Below, piece by piece: positions 1 to 8,988 of a DNA stretch of 41,181 nucleotides. The stretch's first letter is position 1. Each line of letters begins with the position of its first letter. Below the pieces are notes generated by a model. That model was not told where the DNA came from, ran no database searches, and worked only from the letters and a program-made list of their open reading frames with translations. Position numbers and translations under genes: made by a program. This DNA comes from CAZPMT01 sp964587655 (lineage in GTDB: Bacteria > Hydrogenedentota > Hydrogenedentia > Hydrogenedentales > SLHB01): contig CAZPMT010000036.1 in the NCBI GenBank assembly GCA_964587655.1, positions 1-41,181 of the forward strand. Reading direction: 5' to 3'.

Positions 1-52
1 CCGCTTCTCATCCTCCCACGCGAAAACTCGACTCCTTACATGCGGATCGGGG
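1..52. repeat. Left copy of the 52-bp terminal inverted repeat
   Basis: These 52 bases are the exact reverse complement of 41129..41180 at the other end of the window. Read outward, both ends enter the same sequence. Here it lies inside an open reading frame, while at the right end it lies in non-coding DNA upstream of the ArsR-rhodanese gene. The likeliest cause is a contig broken at a dispersed repeat, with the shared stretch being the assembler's overlap. A true terminal inverted repeat of an element is possible but there is no transposase next to it. Confidence 0.9.
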
Positions 53-1344
53 TCTGCCGCATGGGCTTGACACCCTGCGGCGAAACTTTGGGCGCCCGAA
101 GCCACGTTCCAGAACCCGCCTGGAATCGTTGAGGCATGGCCAGTCGCAGTGTTCTGCTGACCGCCGCCGATGGCAGCATAGGTGTAAGCCGCGGCGTTGT
201 GTGACCCGCCGGCGACCGTCGCGCCGAAGCCGAAATTCGTGTATTGATCTGATAGACCCGCCGAGTTGTTGTCGCCGCCGCCGACTACACAGGTGTTATC
301 AAAGGTACTGTTTAGGTAGCCGCCGCCGATGAAAGAAGATTGTCCGGAGGCAACGTTGTATTGGCCGCCGGAAATCGACGTGTGGGCGTCGCGAGCGATG
401 TTCCTTTCTCCCCCGGCCACGGTGGCAAAGGTTGAGTCAGACAGGTTGCCGTTTCCGTTGCCCGCCGCATTGCCACCGCCGCCGCCGATGACGCCAAAGT
501 CGTCGGAGGTCCAGTTGAAGTAGGTACCGCCGATAGATCCCCCGCCCGAGACGGTCGAGTAGGCGCCGGTGGCTGAGTTCTGGTAGCCGCCGCCGATCAC
601 TGTGTATGGGCCGTTGGCTTGGTTTCCTCTGCCGCCGCCTATCGTCGAAAACCGCGCATTGGTGGGGACTTGGTCGTTGCTCCCGGCCATGTTGTACTGG
701 CCTCCTCCGACCGTGCACCATTCATCCACGGCGGTGTTGCCAGTATTGAGGCCGCCGTTGCCGTCGCCGGGATCGCCGCCGCCTCCAGCGATAACGGCAC
801 CCTGCGCTTGGGCCGCATTGCCCAGGCCGCCCCCCACGGTACCGTAGTTGCCAGATGCCGTATTCTTTGCGCCGCCGCCAACGGCGCTGTACTGCGCGGA
901 GGTCGTATTACCCCACCCGCCGCCGATGGCGGAGCGTGCGCCGCCAGCAGTGTTGGACGTGCCACCGCTCACGGCGGCGCGATCCACGGCCACATTGTTG
1001 ACGCCGCCCGAGACCGTGCCAAATGATCCCACCACTCGGTTCGGATATCCCGAATAGCCGCCGCCGCCGATGGCTGCGCCCGAAATGCCGGCGGAAGCGC
1101 TGTTAGCATAGAACCCACCGATGAGGTTTGGAGAGGCTGCGTTGGGCTCGAGCCGCAACGCCCGATTCATGTTTACCTTCAGCTCCAGCGCCTTATTGTC
1201 GGTCGTCCCGACGAAGTTCGTTCCGGGGGTCGTTCCCGTGTTGCCAGTGAGGTTCCAGGACAGGGCAGCCACTGGCGCTGATAGTCCCGCCACGATTAGG
1301 GTGGCAAATGCGCAGGCAAGTCTTCCACAACCAGCCGTCTTCAT
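1..1344 (-). CDS. YadA-head-like repeat surface protein, 3'-truncated by window edge
   Basis: An uninterrupted frame of 448 codons with no stop before the window edge. The ATG at 1344 has an AAAGGAG ribosome site eight bases upstream. Residues 1-27 are a signal peptide (basic start, ACAFATLIVAGL core, APVAA). From about residue 90 the protein is roughly twenty copies of a 14-16 residue unit of the form S-x-I/V-G/S-G-G-x-x-N-x-A-S-G, the left-handed beta-roll unit of trimeric autotransporter (YadA-type) heads. The end, SFAAGCQAHAAD then VFAWED, resembles the SFAAG...FVWAD close of such heads in large bacterial tail-fiber-like proteins. A stalk or anchor would lie beyond the window. The last 17 codons coincide with the terminal inverted repeat, so a disrupted gene cannot be excluded. 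Likely exported and surface-exposed; its binding target is unknown. Confidence 0.85.
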   Translation of the reverse strand, partial: MKTAGCGRLACAFATLIVAGLSAPVAALSWNLTGNTGTTPGTNFVGTTDNKALELKVNMNRALRLEPNAASPNLIGGFYANSASAGISGAAIGGGGYSGYPNRVVGSFGTVSGGVNNVAVDRAAVSGGTSNTAGGARSAIGGGWGNTTSAQYSAVGGGAKNTASGNYGTVGGGLGNAAQAQGAVIAGGGGDPGDGNGGLNTGNTAVDEWCTVGGGQYNMAGSNDQVPTNARFSTIGGGRGNQANGPYTVIGGGYQNSATGAYSTVSGGGSIGGTYFNWTSDDFGVIGGGGGNAAGNGNGNLSDSTFATVAGGERNIARDAHTSISGGQYNVASGQSSFIGGGYLNSTFDNTCVVGGGDNNSAGLSDQYTNFGFGATVAGGSHNAAAYTYAAIGGGQQNTATGHASTIPGGFWNVASGAQSFAAGCQAHAADPDPHVRSRVFAWEDEKR

Positions 1345-1554
1345 GTGTGTTTACTCCTTTCGAGCTTCTTGCTTGACAGTAAAGAACACGCAGCCGTCTT
1401 GTCCCGGTTCAGCGGAAACTGGACAATCGCAAGCTTCAGTTGATGCCGAATGAAGCCTACCTGATCCGAGCAGTCACTGCCAAGCCGGTCAGAAGAATGC
1501 GTTCTGTGTCCAGCTCTGCGGAAACCTGCGCGAATAGAGGATTCTGTCGTCTGC

Positions 1555-3858
1555 CTACCGCCTCCTCTTGCGCTGCCCGGTATTGACGCACAACATGGAT
1601 GTCATTATCACTGCGGCTAACAGGAGATCTCCCGTGGCCTTTCGCGGCGACGAAGCATCTGCGTTGGAAGACTTCGCGCCCCGTGTATACGTTCCGGTCG
1701 CGTTCGTAGTTTCGTTCGCAGTGACGTTTACCTGTAAATCTTCAGGCGTTCGCCAGCCAAACAAGGGCCTGAAGCAACCCCACATTCCGGTCGATATATC
1801 CTCGAACGAAACCGTATGCTCGCCCGTCGATACAGTCACTGTATCTCCGCTTTCGCGCCACTCGCCGCCATCCACGCGCCAGCGCGCACCAGCCGCTACG
1901 GCTTCTTCAGGATCAATCGTTACCTGCAAGCTTCCTTCGCCTTCGCCTTCACCCTCACCTTCGCCTTCACCCTCGCCCTCACCTTCGCCTTCACCCTCGC
2001 CTTCGCCCTCACCTTCGCCTTCACCTTCGCCCTCACCTTCGCCTTCACCCTCACCTTCGCCCTCACCTTCGCCTTCGCCTTCACCTTCGCCTTCACCTGC
2101 AAGGAGGCCAGCGATACCATAAATCCCCGTGGAGTCCACTTGGATATTCATCGTCTTGTCGGGCGAGGCGATTCCTGCCAGAGCCGGGGGATCATGGTCG
2201 TCCGGGAAACGGACAAAGAACGGGTCAACGGGATTCCAAGAACTTGTGTCCGGGTCGTATCTGACCGGTAAGAAGGTATCGCTGTCTGGGTTCAAACCGG
2301 CTGCCCGCGCGGCATTCGATGGGAGCGGCATCTCGAGTAGCGCCGACGGGTCGAAGGCCAGGCTGTCGGGTTTAAGTTCCACAGCATAAAACACGCTGTC
2401 GGCATCGGGTGTGTTGACTTGGTCCGGCGCTGGGATGTCACCCAGTTCGGAGACCTGCAACTGGAAAACCATGGAATCGTCGGGGAGGTTCGCCAAGTCC
2501 GGCGCCGATACACTAAAGCCGTCCTTGATGGACGCGAAGGGTACATTGACGTTCAGTGACGAGCCGCCGACGCTGTTGGCCTGCATTGCGACAGTTGCGT
2601 CAGGCGGGGGAACTACAGTTGGATCTGCCACGTCGGCAAACGCGATAGTCGTTCCGAACGGGGGATCGATGGATGGATCTCCGAATCCCTTCCTCGGCGG
2701 ATCTCCAGGACCCCGCTCCTCCGACCAGCGGACCCAGATGGTCACTCGCACGCAATCGTTCGCGGGAACGTACACTCTTATGCCTTGGCCGTCCGAAGGG
2801 TGGCCGTCGGGTCCTGCGAATTCGACCGGCGAACTTCCCGGCGCCATGTTGAAATTCAGTAGGATGTTCATGTCCTTATCGGTGGGATTGCAGATTATGA
2901 TAGTGAAGAACGTGCCGCCGTCGGGAACCGTCACTTTATTAGGCATCCACTTGATAAACACCTTGTCTTTGTCACTTTCCCCTTCCCCTTCGCCTTCCCC
3001 TTCTCCTTCTCCTTCACCCTCACCTTCTCCTTCACCTTCGCCCTCTCCCTCACCTTCTCCCTCACCTTCGCCTTCGCCTTCTCCTTCGCCTTCGCCTTCA
3101 CCCTCGCCCTCTCCTTCGCCTTCTGAGCCGCCGATGGTGAACCAGACGTCCTCGGTCTCTCCGTAGCTGAATCCGCTAAGTGGACCGCTGCCGTCCCAGC
3201 CGTTGGTCAGTCCGGTAAAATCGATGGGGCTGCGGGTCAGGGTTGCGCGAATCCACACGGGGTAAGCGAACACCAGGCTTGCGCCGTAGTTGAAAGGTCC
3301 CATACTGAAAACCTTGGAGGCGCCCGGCGCGACATCGATGGGTTGATTCACCACAACATGCTCGATAAGCCAAGAAGCCATGTTGTTCCATTTTCCATTC
3401 CTGTCGAAATCGATCGCTACGTTCAGATAGCGCGTCACGTTCGGCGCCGAAGGGGCCACGGACACCGCATATGAGATCCATGAGGGGACCGGTATTCCAA
3501 CCACCAAGAACACGAATCCGCGAAAACCGTCGTCAAAAAGATCGCCGTCGATCACTCTAGCGTCCGGCTCTGCGTCAACCCAGTCCCCCAGCAACGAATC
3601 GCCCAGAAACTCCTCGCCTATGGTCTTGTGATATGGACCGGTTCTGTCGGGAACGGTATTCTCCGTGGCAAGAAGAGACGGATATTGCCCTTGAAAATGC
3701 GAAGCCGGAAAGATGAACTCGGTGGTCATATCCGGCGCGTCTCCGAAATCCGCCGGAGAATCCGCTTTTTCTGCCGCAGCCCATACCGGCCAACAACACA
3801 GAAAGACCAACACACACGACAATCCCGCGAGAATCCTTGAAGATGTGATCGACAACAT
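1555..3858 (-). CDS. Secreted GEVED-domain protein with two (Glu-Gly)n linkers and C-terminal anchor
   Basis: A 767-residue exported protein. I chose the ATG at 3858 rather than the in-frame ATG at 3990, because GAGGAGA lies just upstream and it opens directly into a signal peptide (LSITSSRILAGLSCVLVFLC...VWA). Domain order: a GEVED-type domain, starting DFGDAPD near residue 35 and ending GETEDVWFTI near 240; a 49-residue Glu-Gly tract; a beta-rich domain of about 290 residues of unknown family; a 55-residue Glu-Gly tract; then a PEGA/Ig-like module (ARWRVDGGEW ... GEHTVSF ... GW). The C-terminus has a hydrophobic stretch (LLLAAVIMTSMLCV) followed by a basic tail (GQRKRRR), the layout of a sorting or anchoring signal. 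Such acidic spacers are common in Lentisphaerae/Hydrogenedentota-like genomes. Role unknown; probably a cell-surface structural or binding protein. Confidence 0.85.
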   Translation of the reverse strand: MLSITSSRILAGLSCVLVFLCCWPVWAAAEKADSPADFGDAPDMTTEFIFPASHFQGQYPSLLATENTVPDRTGPYHKTIGEEFLGDSLLGDWVDAEPDARVIDGDLFDDGFRGFVFLVVGIPVPSWISYAVSVAPSAPNVTRYLNVAIDFDRNGKWNNMASWLIEHVVVNQPIDVAPGASKVFSMGPFNYGASLVFAYPVWIRATLTRSPIDFTGLTNGWDGSGPLSGFSYGETEDVWFTIGGSEGEGEGEGEGEGEGEGEGEGEGEGEGEGEGEGEGEGEGEGEGEGEGEGESDKDKVFIKWMPNKVTVPDGGTFFTIIICNPTDKDMNILLNFNMAPGSSPVEFAGPDGHPSDGQGIRVYVPANDCVRVTIWVRWSEERGPGDPPRKGFGDPSIDPPFGTTIAFADVADPTVVPPPDATVAMQANSVGGSSLNVNVPFASIKDGFSVSAPDLANLPDDSMVFQLQVSELGDIPAPDQVNTPDADSVFYAVELKPDSLAFDPSALLEMPLPSNAARAAGLNPDSDTFLPVRYDPDTSSWNPVDPFFVRFPDDHDPPALAGIASPDKTMNIQVDSTGIYGIAGLLAGEGEGEGEGEGEGEGEGEGEGEGEGEGEGEGEGEGEGEGEGEGEGEGEGEGEGEGSLQVTIDPEEAVAAGARWRVDGGEWRESGDTVTVSTGEHTVSFEDISTGMWGCFRPLFGWRTPEDLQVNVTANETTNATGTYTRGAKSSNADASSPRKATGDLLLAAVIMTSMLCVNTGQRKRRR
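1933..2097 (-). repeat. Second (Glu-Gly)n coding microsatellite
   Basis: 55 codons strictly alternating Gly and Glu in the minus-strand gene, between the middle domain and the C-terminal PEGA/Ig-like module. Codons vary (GAA/GAG, GGC/GGT/GGG), so the protein repeat is kept while the DNA has drifted from a pure 6-mer. Confidence 0.95.
2977..3123 (-). repeat. First (Glu-Gly)n coding microsatellite
   Basis: 49 codons of alternating Glu and Gly separating the GEVED-type domain from the middle beta-rich domain. Third-base use differs from the second tract (many GGG, GGA and GAG here), so the two tracts are not a recent copy of each other. Confidence 0.95.
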
Positions 3859-4501
3859 GAGAATCTCTCCTCTCTGCGCGACTCGCGCGCAAGCACCCCA
3901 AACACCAACAAGAGAAAGGAACCCTATCGACAACTGAACGGAAAACCGATTGCCCAACGGAAGCGCAAGCACCTCCGACTGGAACCTCATCTTAGAAAGA
4001 ACAACTCACTCCCAGCATACATGAAGAGCACAGTTGCCGGTGTTTCAGCGGCCCCAAACTCACAACGGCACAGTGCGCACAGCCGGGCGCTGCCTCTGCC
4101 ACTCATTTCCAACGGCGCCGTCCGCAAATCTGAAGGCGCTTCACATCAAGAAACTTGGGCGGACAACATTCACTACTATCCCGGTAGTCGCCGTGGACAT
4201 TATACAACGGACCCCCTCGATGGTCAAGAGAACGAATCGCGTCGCAATAAACCGCCTGTCGTTCCCGAAAATCCATCCGGTGCTGATTGGCGTGTGTCTC
4301 GATCATCGTCGTATGGCGGGCGAGTGCCCAAAACGCCGCTGCCGCAAGTCCTTGTCCACCAACGAGCACGAACTTTCGAGAACCACACCCAGATCTTCAA
4401 TCACTTCTGTATCTCAAGGCAAGTTCCAAATGCCGTTTCCAGGTTCACGCCACGAGGCTCGCCGTATGATGAAAACGATCTCACATATCCCGCATAATGC
4501 G
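3859..4501. other. Intergenic region without supported gene
   Basis: 643 bases between the start of the GEVED protein gene and the stop of the YfhO gene, both on the minus strand. Open frames exist on both strands, but none has a convincing ribosome site, recognisable motifs or protein-like composition. The region must hold the promoter of the GEVED protein gene, but I cannot single out hexamers. A short minus-strand stretch near 4300-4370 reads as a hydrophobic Gly/Ala-rich peptide and could be a gene remnant; this is too weak to call. Confidence 0.5.
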
Positions 4502-7162
4502 CTACTCACGAGAAGTCTGCACTACGGCGGAAAGGCCAGGTTCATCCGAGGAAGCGGCGCGTCGAGGGCGCAAGAACCACAGAACCAGGCACGCGACAAG
4601 GGTGCTGGCCGCGGAGATGGCGCCGCCGACGTATACCCACTTGGGGCAAAACGCGAACCGGACATGGTGCGTGCCTGGCGGCACGACGACGGCCTTGAAC
4701 ACCTCATTGGCGCGGAGAATCGGCACGGGCTTGCCATCGATATACGCTTGCCATCCGGGATACGCGGCATCAAGGAACGTGAGAATACGGTATCCGTCGA
4801 GTGGCCCAATGTCGAGATCGGCGCTGTTGGCCCCGCGCGATCGGATCTGAATCAGACCGTCTTCGTCACGGTCATCGGACAGCACGTAGATCTGTGTGAA
4901 TTGTATCGAGCCGCCGTTCCTCGGCATCTCGACGGTGACGGCAGCCTGGACGTTCGCGAAGTCGGGCAACGGCACGCGGATCACTCCCTCGCGATCTCCG
5001 GTGGCCGGCACTCGCGCATGCTTGCCCCATTGCGCACGGCCTGACGAGGTTTCGGTGAAGTGGGTCTTGACGGTGACCGGGCACGTGCTCTTGTAATGGT
5101 AATAGAGGGTGCTGTGAAGGGTGCCGGAGGGACCGGTCTTGCGGCCTTCGACGTGCATGGGAAGTTCGAACGCCAGGGCCTTGCCGAATGATCGCCCGGC
5201 AGTGATGTGATGGTACAACACTTCCGCTCCGGTGACCGGAGTCTTTTGTGTTGCCTCGGAGCAAGATTCCGTTGACAGACTGGTTCTGGCGATCTCAGGG
5301 ACTTCAAGGTCATCCGCGTCTTCCAGGAAGACCGTTGTCGCCGCCGGGAACAACGTGTTCTTGTCCGGCAACGGGCCGCGAACCCATTGCCGCGCAAGCC
5401 AGAAGGATCGCTTCAGGAAAAGATTGCCGCGGTGACTTTCGGCCGTCGGTTCCCAATCGCAGACGAGGCGATGATATCGCCTGTCGCGGGGGGGGCCGCT
5501 GAGGATCTCGCGCATGGTGGCGAGATGGAGCGGGTCGACGCCGTTCATGGCAAAACGAAGCGAATAGAGGAATCGGTTCGCAATAGGGTCGCTGTCGCGG
5601 TTGTTGTCCTGTGGGAACGCGAGTTCACGGTTACGCAACGGGGGCGGATCGGAGAATTGTCGTTTGATCATGTAAGGAATGTAGTGGCGATTCCAGGAGA
5701 ACGTCTCGGTGAAGACAAGCCCGGCCATCAGCACGCCGAGACCGATCCGTGCTGCCGCGGGGAGTCGCACCCATCCTCCCGGTATCATCGCCACGGCGGC
5801 CACCGCGGGCAGGATGAGAACCATGTGGGAGACCGGCAGATAGAAGCCCGGCCCAATCCACCGGGCGAGCGGGATCAAGGTTGCCGCGGCCGCCAACCCG
5901 ATCACCGCGGTACGAAGCAACTTGCTCCACAGCGCGGATAAACGTTCGGTGACGGCGTCCACGCCAAGTCCGGCCAGGAGGCTCAAGGGCAGCAGCGCGA
6001 AATCGTATGCGCGCGAATAGGCGGACTGTGAGAATGGCGTCAGTCGGCTCACGATGCTCGCGATCGGCAACGGGGGTCCCAGAGAGCAGTCGAACAAGAT
6101 GACGTAAATGCCCGCGAACAGGGCGACGTCGCGCCAGCGAGACCGCTGGGTAAATGCGGCCACGGCGAGCAATAGCGCGGCGACGCCCGATCCGCGCAGG
6201 GTTTCGGCCTCATATCGCGTGCCCGCGAAAAGGACGAACCCCTCGTAGAAGCGAAGCATCGTCCAGCGCAGGAGATCCGAATACAGCGGCACGGCAACGC
6301 CCTTGAGCCGGCTCGTGAACATCGAGTATTCCGCCGTGGGCAGCAGCAGGACGCACGCGACGAGCACGCCCAATATGAACAGGACACTCAGTGCGACAAC
6401 GTCACGCAGCCAGAGCCGCCACCACGCCGCGCCAGGCGGGTCACCGGCGTTGCGCGGATGGAGCACACGATAGAGTACCGCGTAAGCGCCAACCGTCACG
6501 CCCATGATGTTGACGACCTGCAGGAAGCCTCCGAGGATGCTGACGCCCAACGCGAGCCCCGCGCCGACCGCGAAAAAGATCTTGGACCGGAGCCGCGGTT
6601 CGTCCAACGCGCGCTTCACCAGAAGCAGCAGGAGTGGCAGCCATCCCGTGGTCGTGATCAGGTGGTACTCGCACAAGCGCCGGACCATCAGCGCGCTGAA
6701 CGCGAAGGCGGCGGCGGCGGTCAGCGATGCGCCGATGCTCAAGCGATGGGCGCGGGCGAGGAGATAGGTGCACACCGCCGCGAAGATGAGGTGCAGGCCC
6801 ATCATGACGACCCAGCCGGCTTGTGTGGAATACGAAGTCGGACTGACATTGAGGCAACTCCGTATGAAGTTCGGCGGATAGAACAGGAACGCCTGCGGGT
6901 TCGCGGCATTGGGCACGCCGCAGTAGGTGAGCGGATTCCACAGCGGAAACTCGCCGTGATGGATCGAATAATCCACGAAGAAGCTCAAGGGGCCGTAATA
7001 GCGAAACACGTCGTAGCGCCCGGAGATTTTCGCGGGGTCGACGCGCAGGACGTGCCAAAAGGTGCACACGGTGGCGAGCGTGAACAGCACAGCCAGCGCG
7101 GCGATGCGGACGTATCGTCCTGTTAGACACCGCGCAACGGCGTATTTCGATCCTTCACTCAT
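4502..7162 (-). CDS. YfhO-family polytopic membrane protein
   Basis: An 886-residue inner-membrane protein of the YfhO family, whose members resemble the lipid-linked-sugar-dependent glycosyltransferases (GT-C fold) used to decorate surface polymers. The N-terminal third carries the family hallmark after the first membrane helix: a loop with YDVFRYYGPLSFFVDY and GEFPLWNPLTYCGVP, then YPPNF, near residues 45-95. About a dozen hydrophobic segments follow to about residue 500, then a large soluble domain, and a final helix near 855. The loop before it (YPGWQAYIDGKPVPI) is typical of YfhO C-termini. The ATG at 7162 is followed at once by a basic region and helix. It is the last gene of the leftward arm of the glycan locus, 41 bases beyond a methyltransferase. 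Donor and acceptor sugars cannot be told. Confidence 0.85.
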   Translation of the reverse strand: MSEGSKYAVARCLTGRYVRIAALAVLFTLATVCTFWHVLRVDPAKISGRYDVFRYYGPLSFFVDYSIHHGEFPLWNPLTYCGVPNAANPQAFLFYPPNFIRSCLNVSPTSYSTQAGWVVMMGLHLIFAAVCTYLLARAHRLSIGASLTAAAAFAFSALMVRRLCEYHLITTTGWLPLLLLLVKRALDEPRLRSKIFFAVGAGLALGVSILGGFLQVVNIMGVTVGAYAVLYRVLHPRNAGDPPGAAWWRLWLRDVVALSVLFILGVLVACVLLLPTAEYSMFTSRLKGVAVPLYSDLLRWTMLRFYEGFVLFAGTRYEAETLRGSGVAALLLAVAAFTQRSRWRDVALFAGIYVILFDCSLGPPLPIASIVSRLTPFSQSAYSRAYDFALLPLSLLAGLGVDAVTERLSALWSKLLRTAVIGLAAAATLIPLARWIGPGFYLPVSHMVLILPAVAAVAMIPGGWVRLPAAARIGLGVLMAGLVFTETFSWNRHYIPYMIKRQFSDPPPLRNRELAFPQDNNRDSDPIANRFLYSLRFAMNGVDPLHLATMREILSGPPRDRRYHRLVCDWEPTAESHRGNLFLKRSFWLARQWVRGPLPDKNTLFPAATTVFLEDADDLEVPEIARTSLSTESCSEATQKTPVTGAEVLYHHITAGRSFGKALAFELPMHVEGRKTGPSGTLHSTLYYHYKSTCPVTVKTHFTETSSGRAQWGKHARVPATGDREGVIRVPLPDFANVQAAVTVEMPRNGGSIQFTQIYVLSDDRDEDGLIQIRSRGANSADLDIGPLDGYRILTFLDAAYPGWQAYIDGKPVPILRANEVFKAVVVPPGTHHVRFAFCPKWVYVGGAISAASTLVACLVLWFLRPRRAASSDEPGLSAVVQTSRE

Positions 7163-7203
7163 GAGCGGAGCTCCACCTCAGATTTGGAACGGACCTTGTG
7201 GCG

Positions 7204-8052
7204 TTACGATTTGACGGCATATACGGTCATCAAATCAAACAGATTCAACGGGAACGATAGGTTCGAGATGCCGATGCGTTTTAGCATTCGATAACACGAG
7301 GGGCCGCCTGGGACAGCTGGACTGTTCAAGATATGATTGGCGACAGCGTCCGCGCTACGCCAAAAGGAGAGGTGGCGGATCTCGATGTCGCAAAATCCCA
7401 GCCGTTGAAGCAGGGCCGTCATCGAATGCGTGGTGAAGTAATGCAGGTGTGTCGGCGGATGGATCAACCGCCACTTCGGACCGCGGCGTCGCGCAATCCA
7501 AGAACCGATGTCCCCCGTGCTCAAGGCGATCATGCCGCCGCCGCGCAGTTCGTGAAACGCCTTTTCAAGGTACCGGTGCGGCTCCTGTAAGTGCTCGACA
7601 GTGTCCCACAAGCAGATCACGTCGTGCGGGCCGTCGATCGGTTCGGCAAGGTAGTCGCAACAGCGCACGTCAAGTGCGAACCGGCCGCGCGCTTCGCAAA
7701 CCGCGTCGCGCGACAGGTCGCAGCCGGCAACCTTGAAATGACGGGAGGCTTCATCGAGGAAGTATCCGTAGGCCGCCCCGATTTCCCACAGCGAGGCGCC
7801 CTTGGGATAGCGCCGCGCAAGTTCGTCGACCCGCGCGCGGAAATTACGGCGCAACGCGGGCGCTTCGAGTGCGTAGTCCCGGTATTCTTCCCCTTTGAAG
7901 TAGCGCGCCGAATACAGCGCCTGCAACGCCTCGGTGGTCAATCGGAGGTCGGCCCATACATGGCCGCATGCCCGACACCGGAGCAGTGCCTTGAGATGGA
8001 TCTCGGCGTCGCGGCCTTCGCAACAGACGCAGGTTGGGTCCCGTGGTTCCAT
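7204..8052 (-). CDS. Class I SAM methyltransferase with N-terminal Cys cluster
   Basis: 282 residues. The N-terminus has two Cys pairs (C8/C10/C11 and C26/C29, within LLRCRACGHVWADLR), a zinc-ribbon-like lead seen in many glycan-locus methyltransferases. The SAM-binding motif I is LWEIGAAYGYFLD near residues 88-100, the acidic residue after beta-2 is in GCDLS near 110, and the post-I motif CLWDTVEHLQEP follows, as in the Methyltransf_23 family. The ATG at 8052 follows the upstream stop directly (TGAATG), so translation is coupled. Likely methylates a sugar or lipid-linked intermediate. The fold assignment is firm but the substrate is unknown. Confidence 0.85.
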   Translation of the reverse strand: MEPRDPTCVCCEGRDAEIHLKALLRCRACGHVWADLRLTTEALQALYSARYFKGEEYRDYALEAPALRRNFRARVDELARRYPKGASLWEIGAAYGYFLDEASRHFKVAGCDLSRDAVCEARGRFALDVRCCDYLAEPIDGPHDVICLWDTVEHLQEPHRYLEKAFHELRGGGMIALSTGDIGSWIARRRGPKWRLIHPPTHLHYFTTHSMTALLQRLGFCDIEIRHLSFWRSADAVANHILNSPAVPGGPSCYRMLKRIGISNLSFPLNLFDLMTVYAVKS

Positions 8053-8988
8053 TCATACTTCCCGGCGGCGCGCGATGACTTTGATGCCGTGTCCGAGGCC
8101 CGCCAAGCGAGACACGAAGTACACGGCGGTCAGCGCCGTGTTGATCGCGATCCCGTGACGGAGCTCCGCCTCCTTGAATGTGCGCCAGAACAGCGGATCG
8201 AACGCCATGGTAACCATCTCGAAGCCGGTGTCACTTAGCAGGCGCTGAAGGCTGTCATGGTTGAAAAAGTAGAGGTGCTCGGCGTGATAGATGCGTTGAA
8301 TGGCCTTCGTGTAGCGCCCGCGGGTAAGCGTGTAACTCGCGTCCGCGATACAAAAGAAAGGCGAGCGCAGCGTGGGCGTGCGCACAAACAGCACGCCGCC
8401 GGGCTTCAATAAACGCCGTATCGCGCGCAAAGGCTCGACGATGTTCTCGAAGTGCTCGATCACGTCCATGAGCGTGACCGCGTCGAAACTCCCTTCCGCG
8501 AACTCCTGCGACATGCTCTCGATGGTTCCGTGACGGACGCGGGCGGCGCCGAGGCGTCCGCGGGCTTCCTCGCAGGCGGCTTCGGAGATGTCGCAGGCGG
8601 CTACGTCGTATCCCGCCGCAACTAACTGCGTGGCGAAGACCCCCGTGGAGCAGCCGACGTCCATAACCTTGCCGCGGGGACAGTGTTTTCGCAGGAAGGC
8701 CACACGGGCGGCGTCTTCACGCTCGGGTACAATTGCCGTTTCGGATTGCGCGCCGTAGAATCTATGGTAGCGCACACCGTAGTAGCCCGCAAGTTCCCCG
8801 GCGGCCGGCGCGCGCCGGAAGCGCAGGCCTGAGACGGGGCATTCAAAGATGCGTACGCCCGCGGTGGGCACACCGAATGCGGATGCGACGGTCTCGTTGG
8901 TCTTGAAATCGAGGAACACACGGCAACGGACGTGGCTCAAAGAGGGTATGGGGCAAAAGGGTGGATCGGGATCACGGGCCGGCATCAT
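8053..8988 (-). CDS. Class I SAM methyltransferase
   Basis: 311 residues. After about 100 residues of family-variable lead, motif I is VMDVGCSTGVFATQL near 108-122, beta-2 is CDIS near 132, and the post-I strand is AVTLMDVIEHFENI, followed by LLKPGGVLFVRTP. This is the standard Methyltransf_23/Methyltransf_11 pattern. The C-terminal part (YHAEHLYFFNHDSLQRLL) matches the hydrophobic cap of glycan-locus methyltransferases. Two adjacent ATG codons open the gene; the first is used here. It overlaps the glycosyltransferase upstream by 17 bases and abuts the next methyltransferase, so all three are one transcription unit. Substrate unknown. Confidence 0.85.
   Translation of the reverse strand: MMPARDPDPPFCPIPSLSHVRCRVFLDFKTNETVASAFGVPTAGVRIFECPVSGLRFRRAPAAGELAGYYGVRYHRFYGAQSETAIVPEREDAARVAFLRKHCPRGKVMDVGCSTGVFATQLVAAGYDVAACDISEAACEEARGRLGAARVRHGTIESMSQEFAEGSFDAVTLMDVIEHFENIVEPLRAIRRLLKPGGVLFVRTPTLRSPFFCIADASYTLTRGRYTKAIQRIYHAEHLYFFNHDSLQRLLSDTGFEMVTMAFDPLFWRTFKEAELRHGIAINTALTAVYFVSRLAGLGHGIKVIARRREV

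Noticed and set aside
1933..3123. CRISPR array or tandem-repeat locus at the Glu-Gly tracts
   Set aside because: The repeat period is two codons with no unique spacers and the reading frame runs through without interruption.
2411..3166. Plus-strand reading frames rich in Ser-Pro repeats opposite the Glu-Gly tracts
   Set aside because: They are the mirror of the Glu-Gly codons on the minus strand, which has the signal peptide, domains and ribosome site; the Ser-Pro frames lack all of these.
4034..5044. A 336-codon plus-strand open frame
   Set aside because: It overlaps the C-terminal part of the YfhO gene in antisense and has no motifs; the rest lies in the intergenic region without a good ribosome site.
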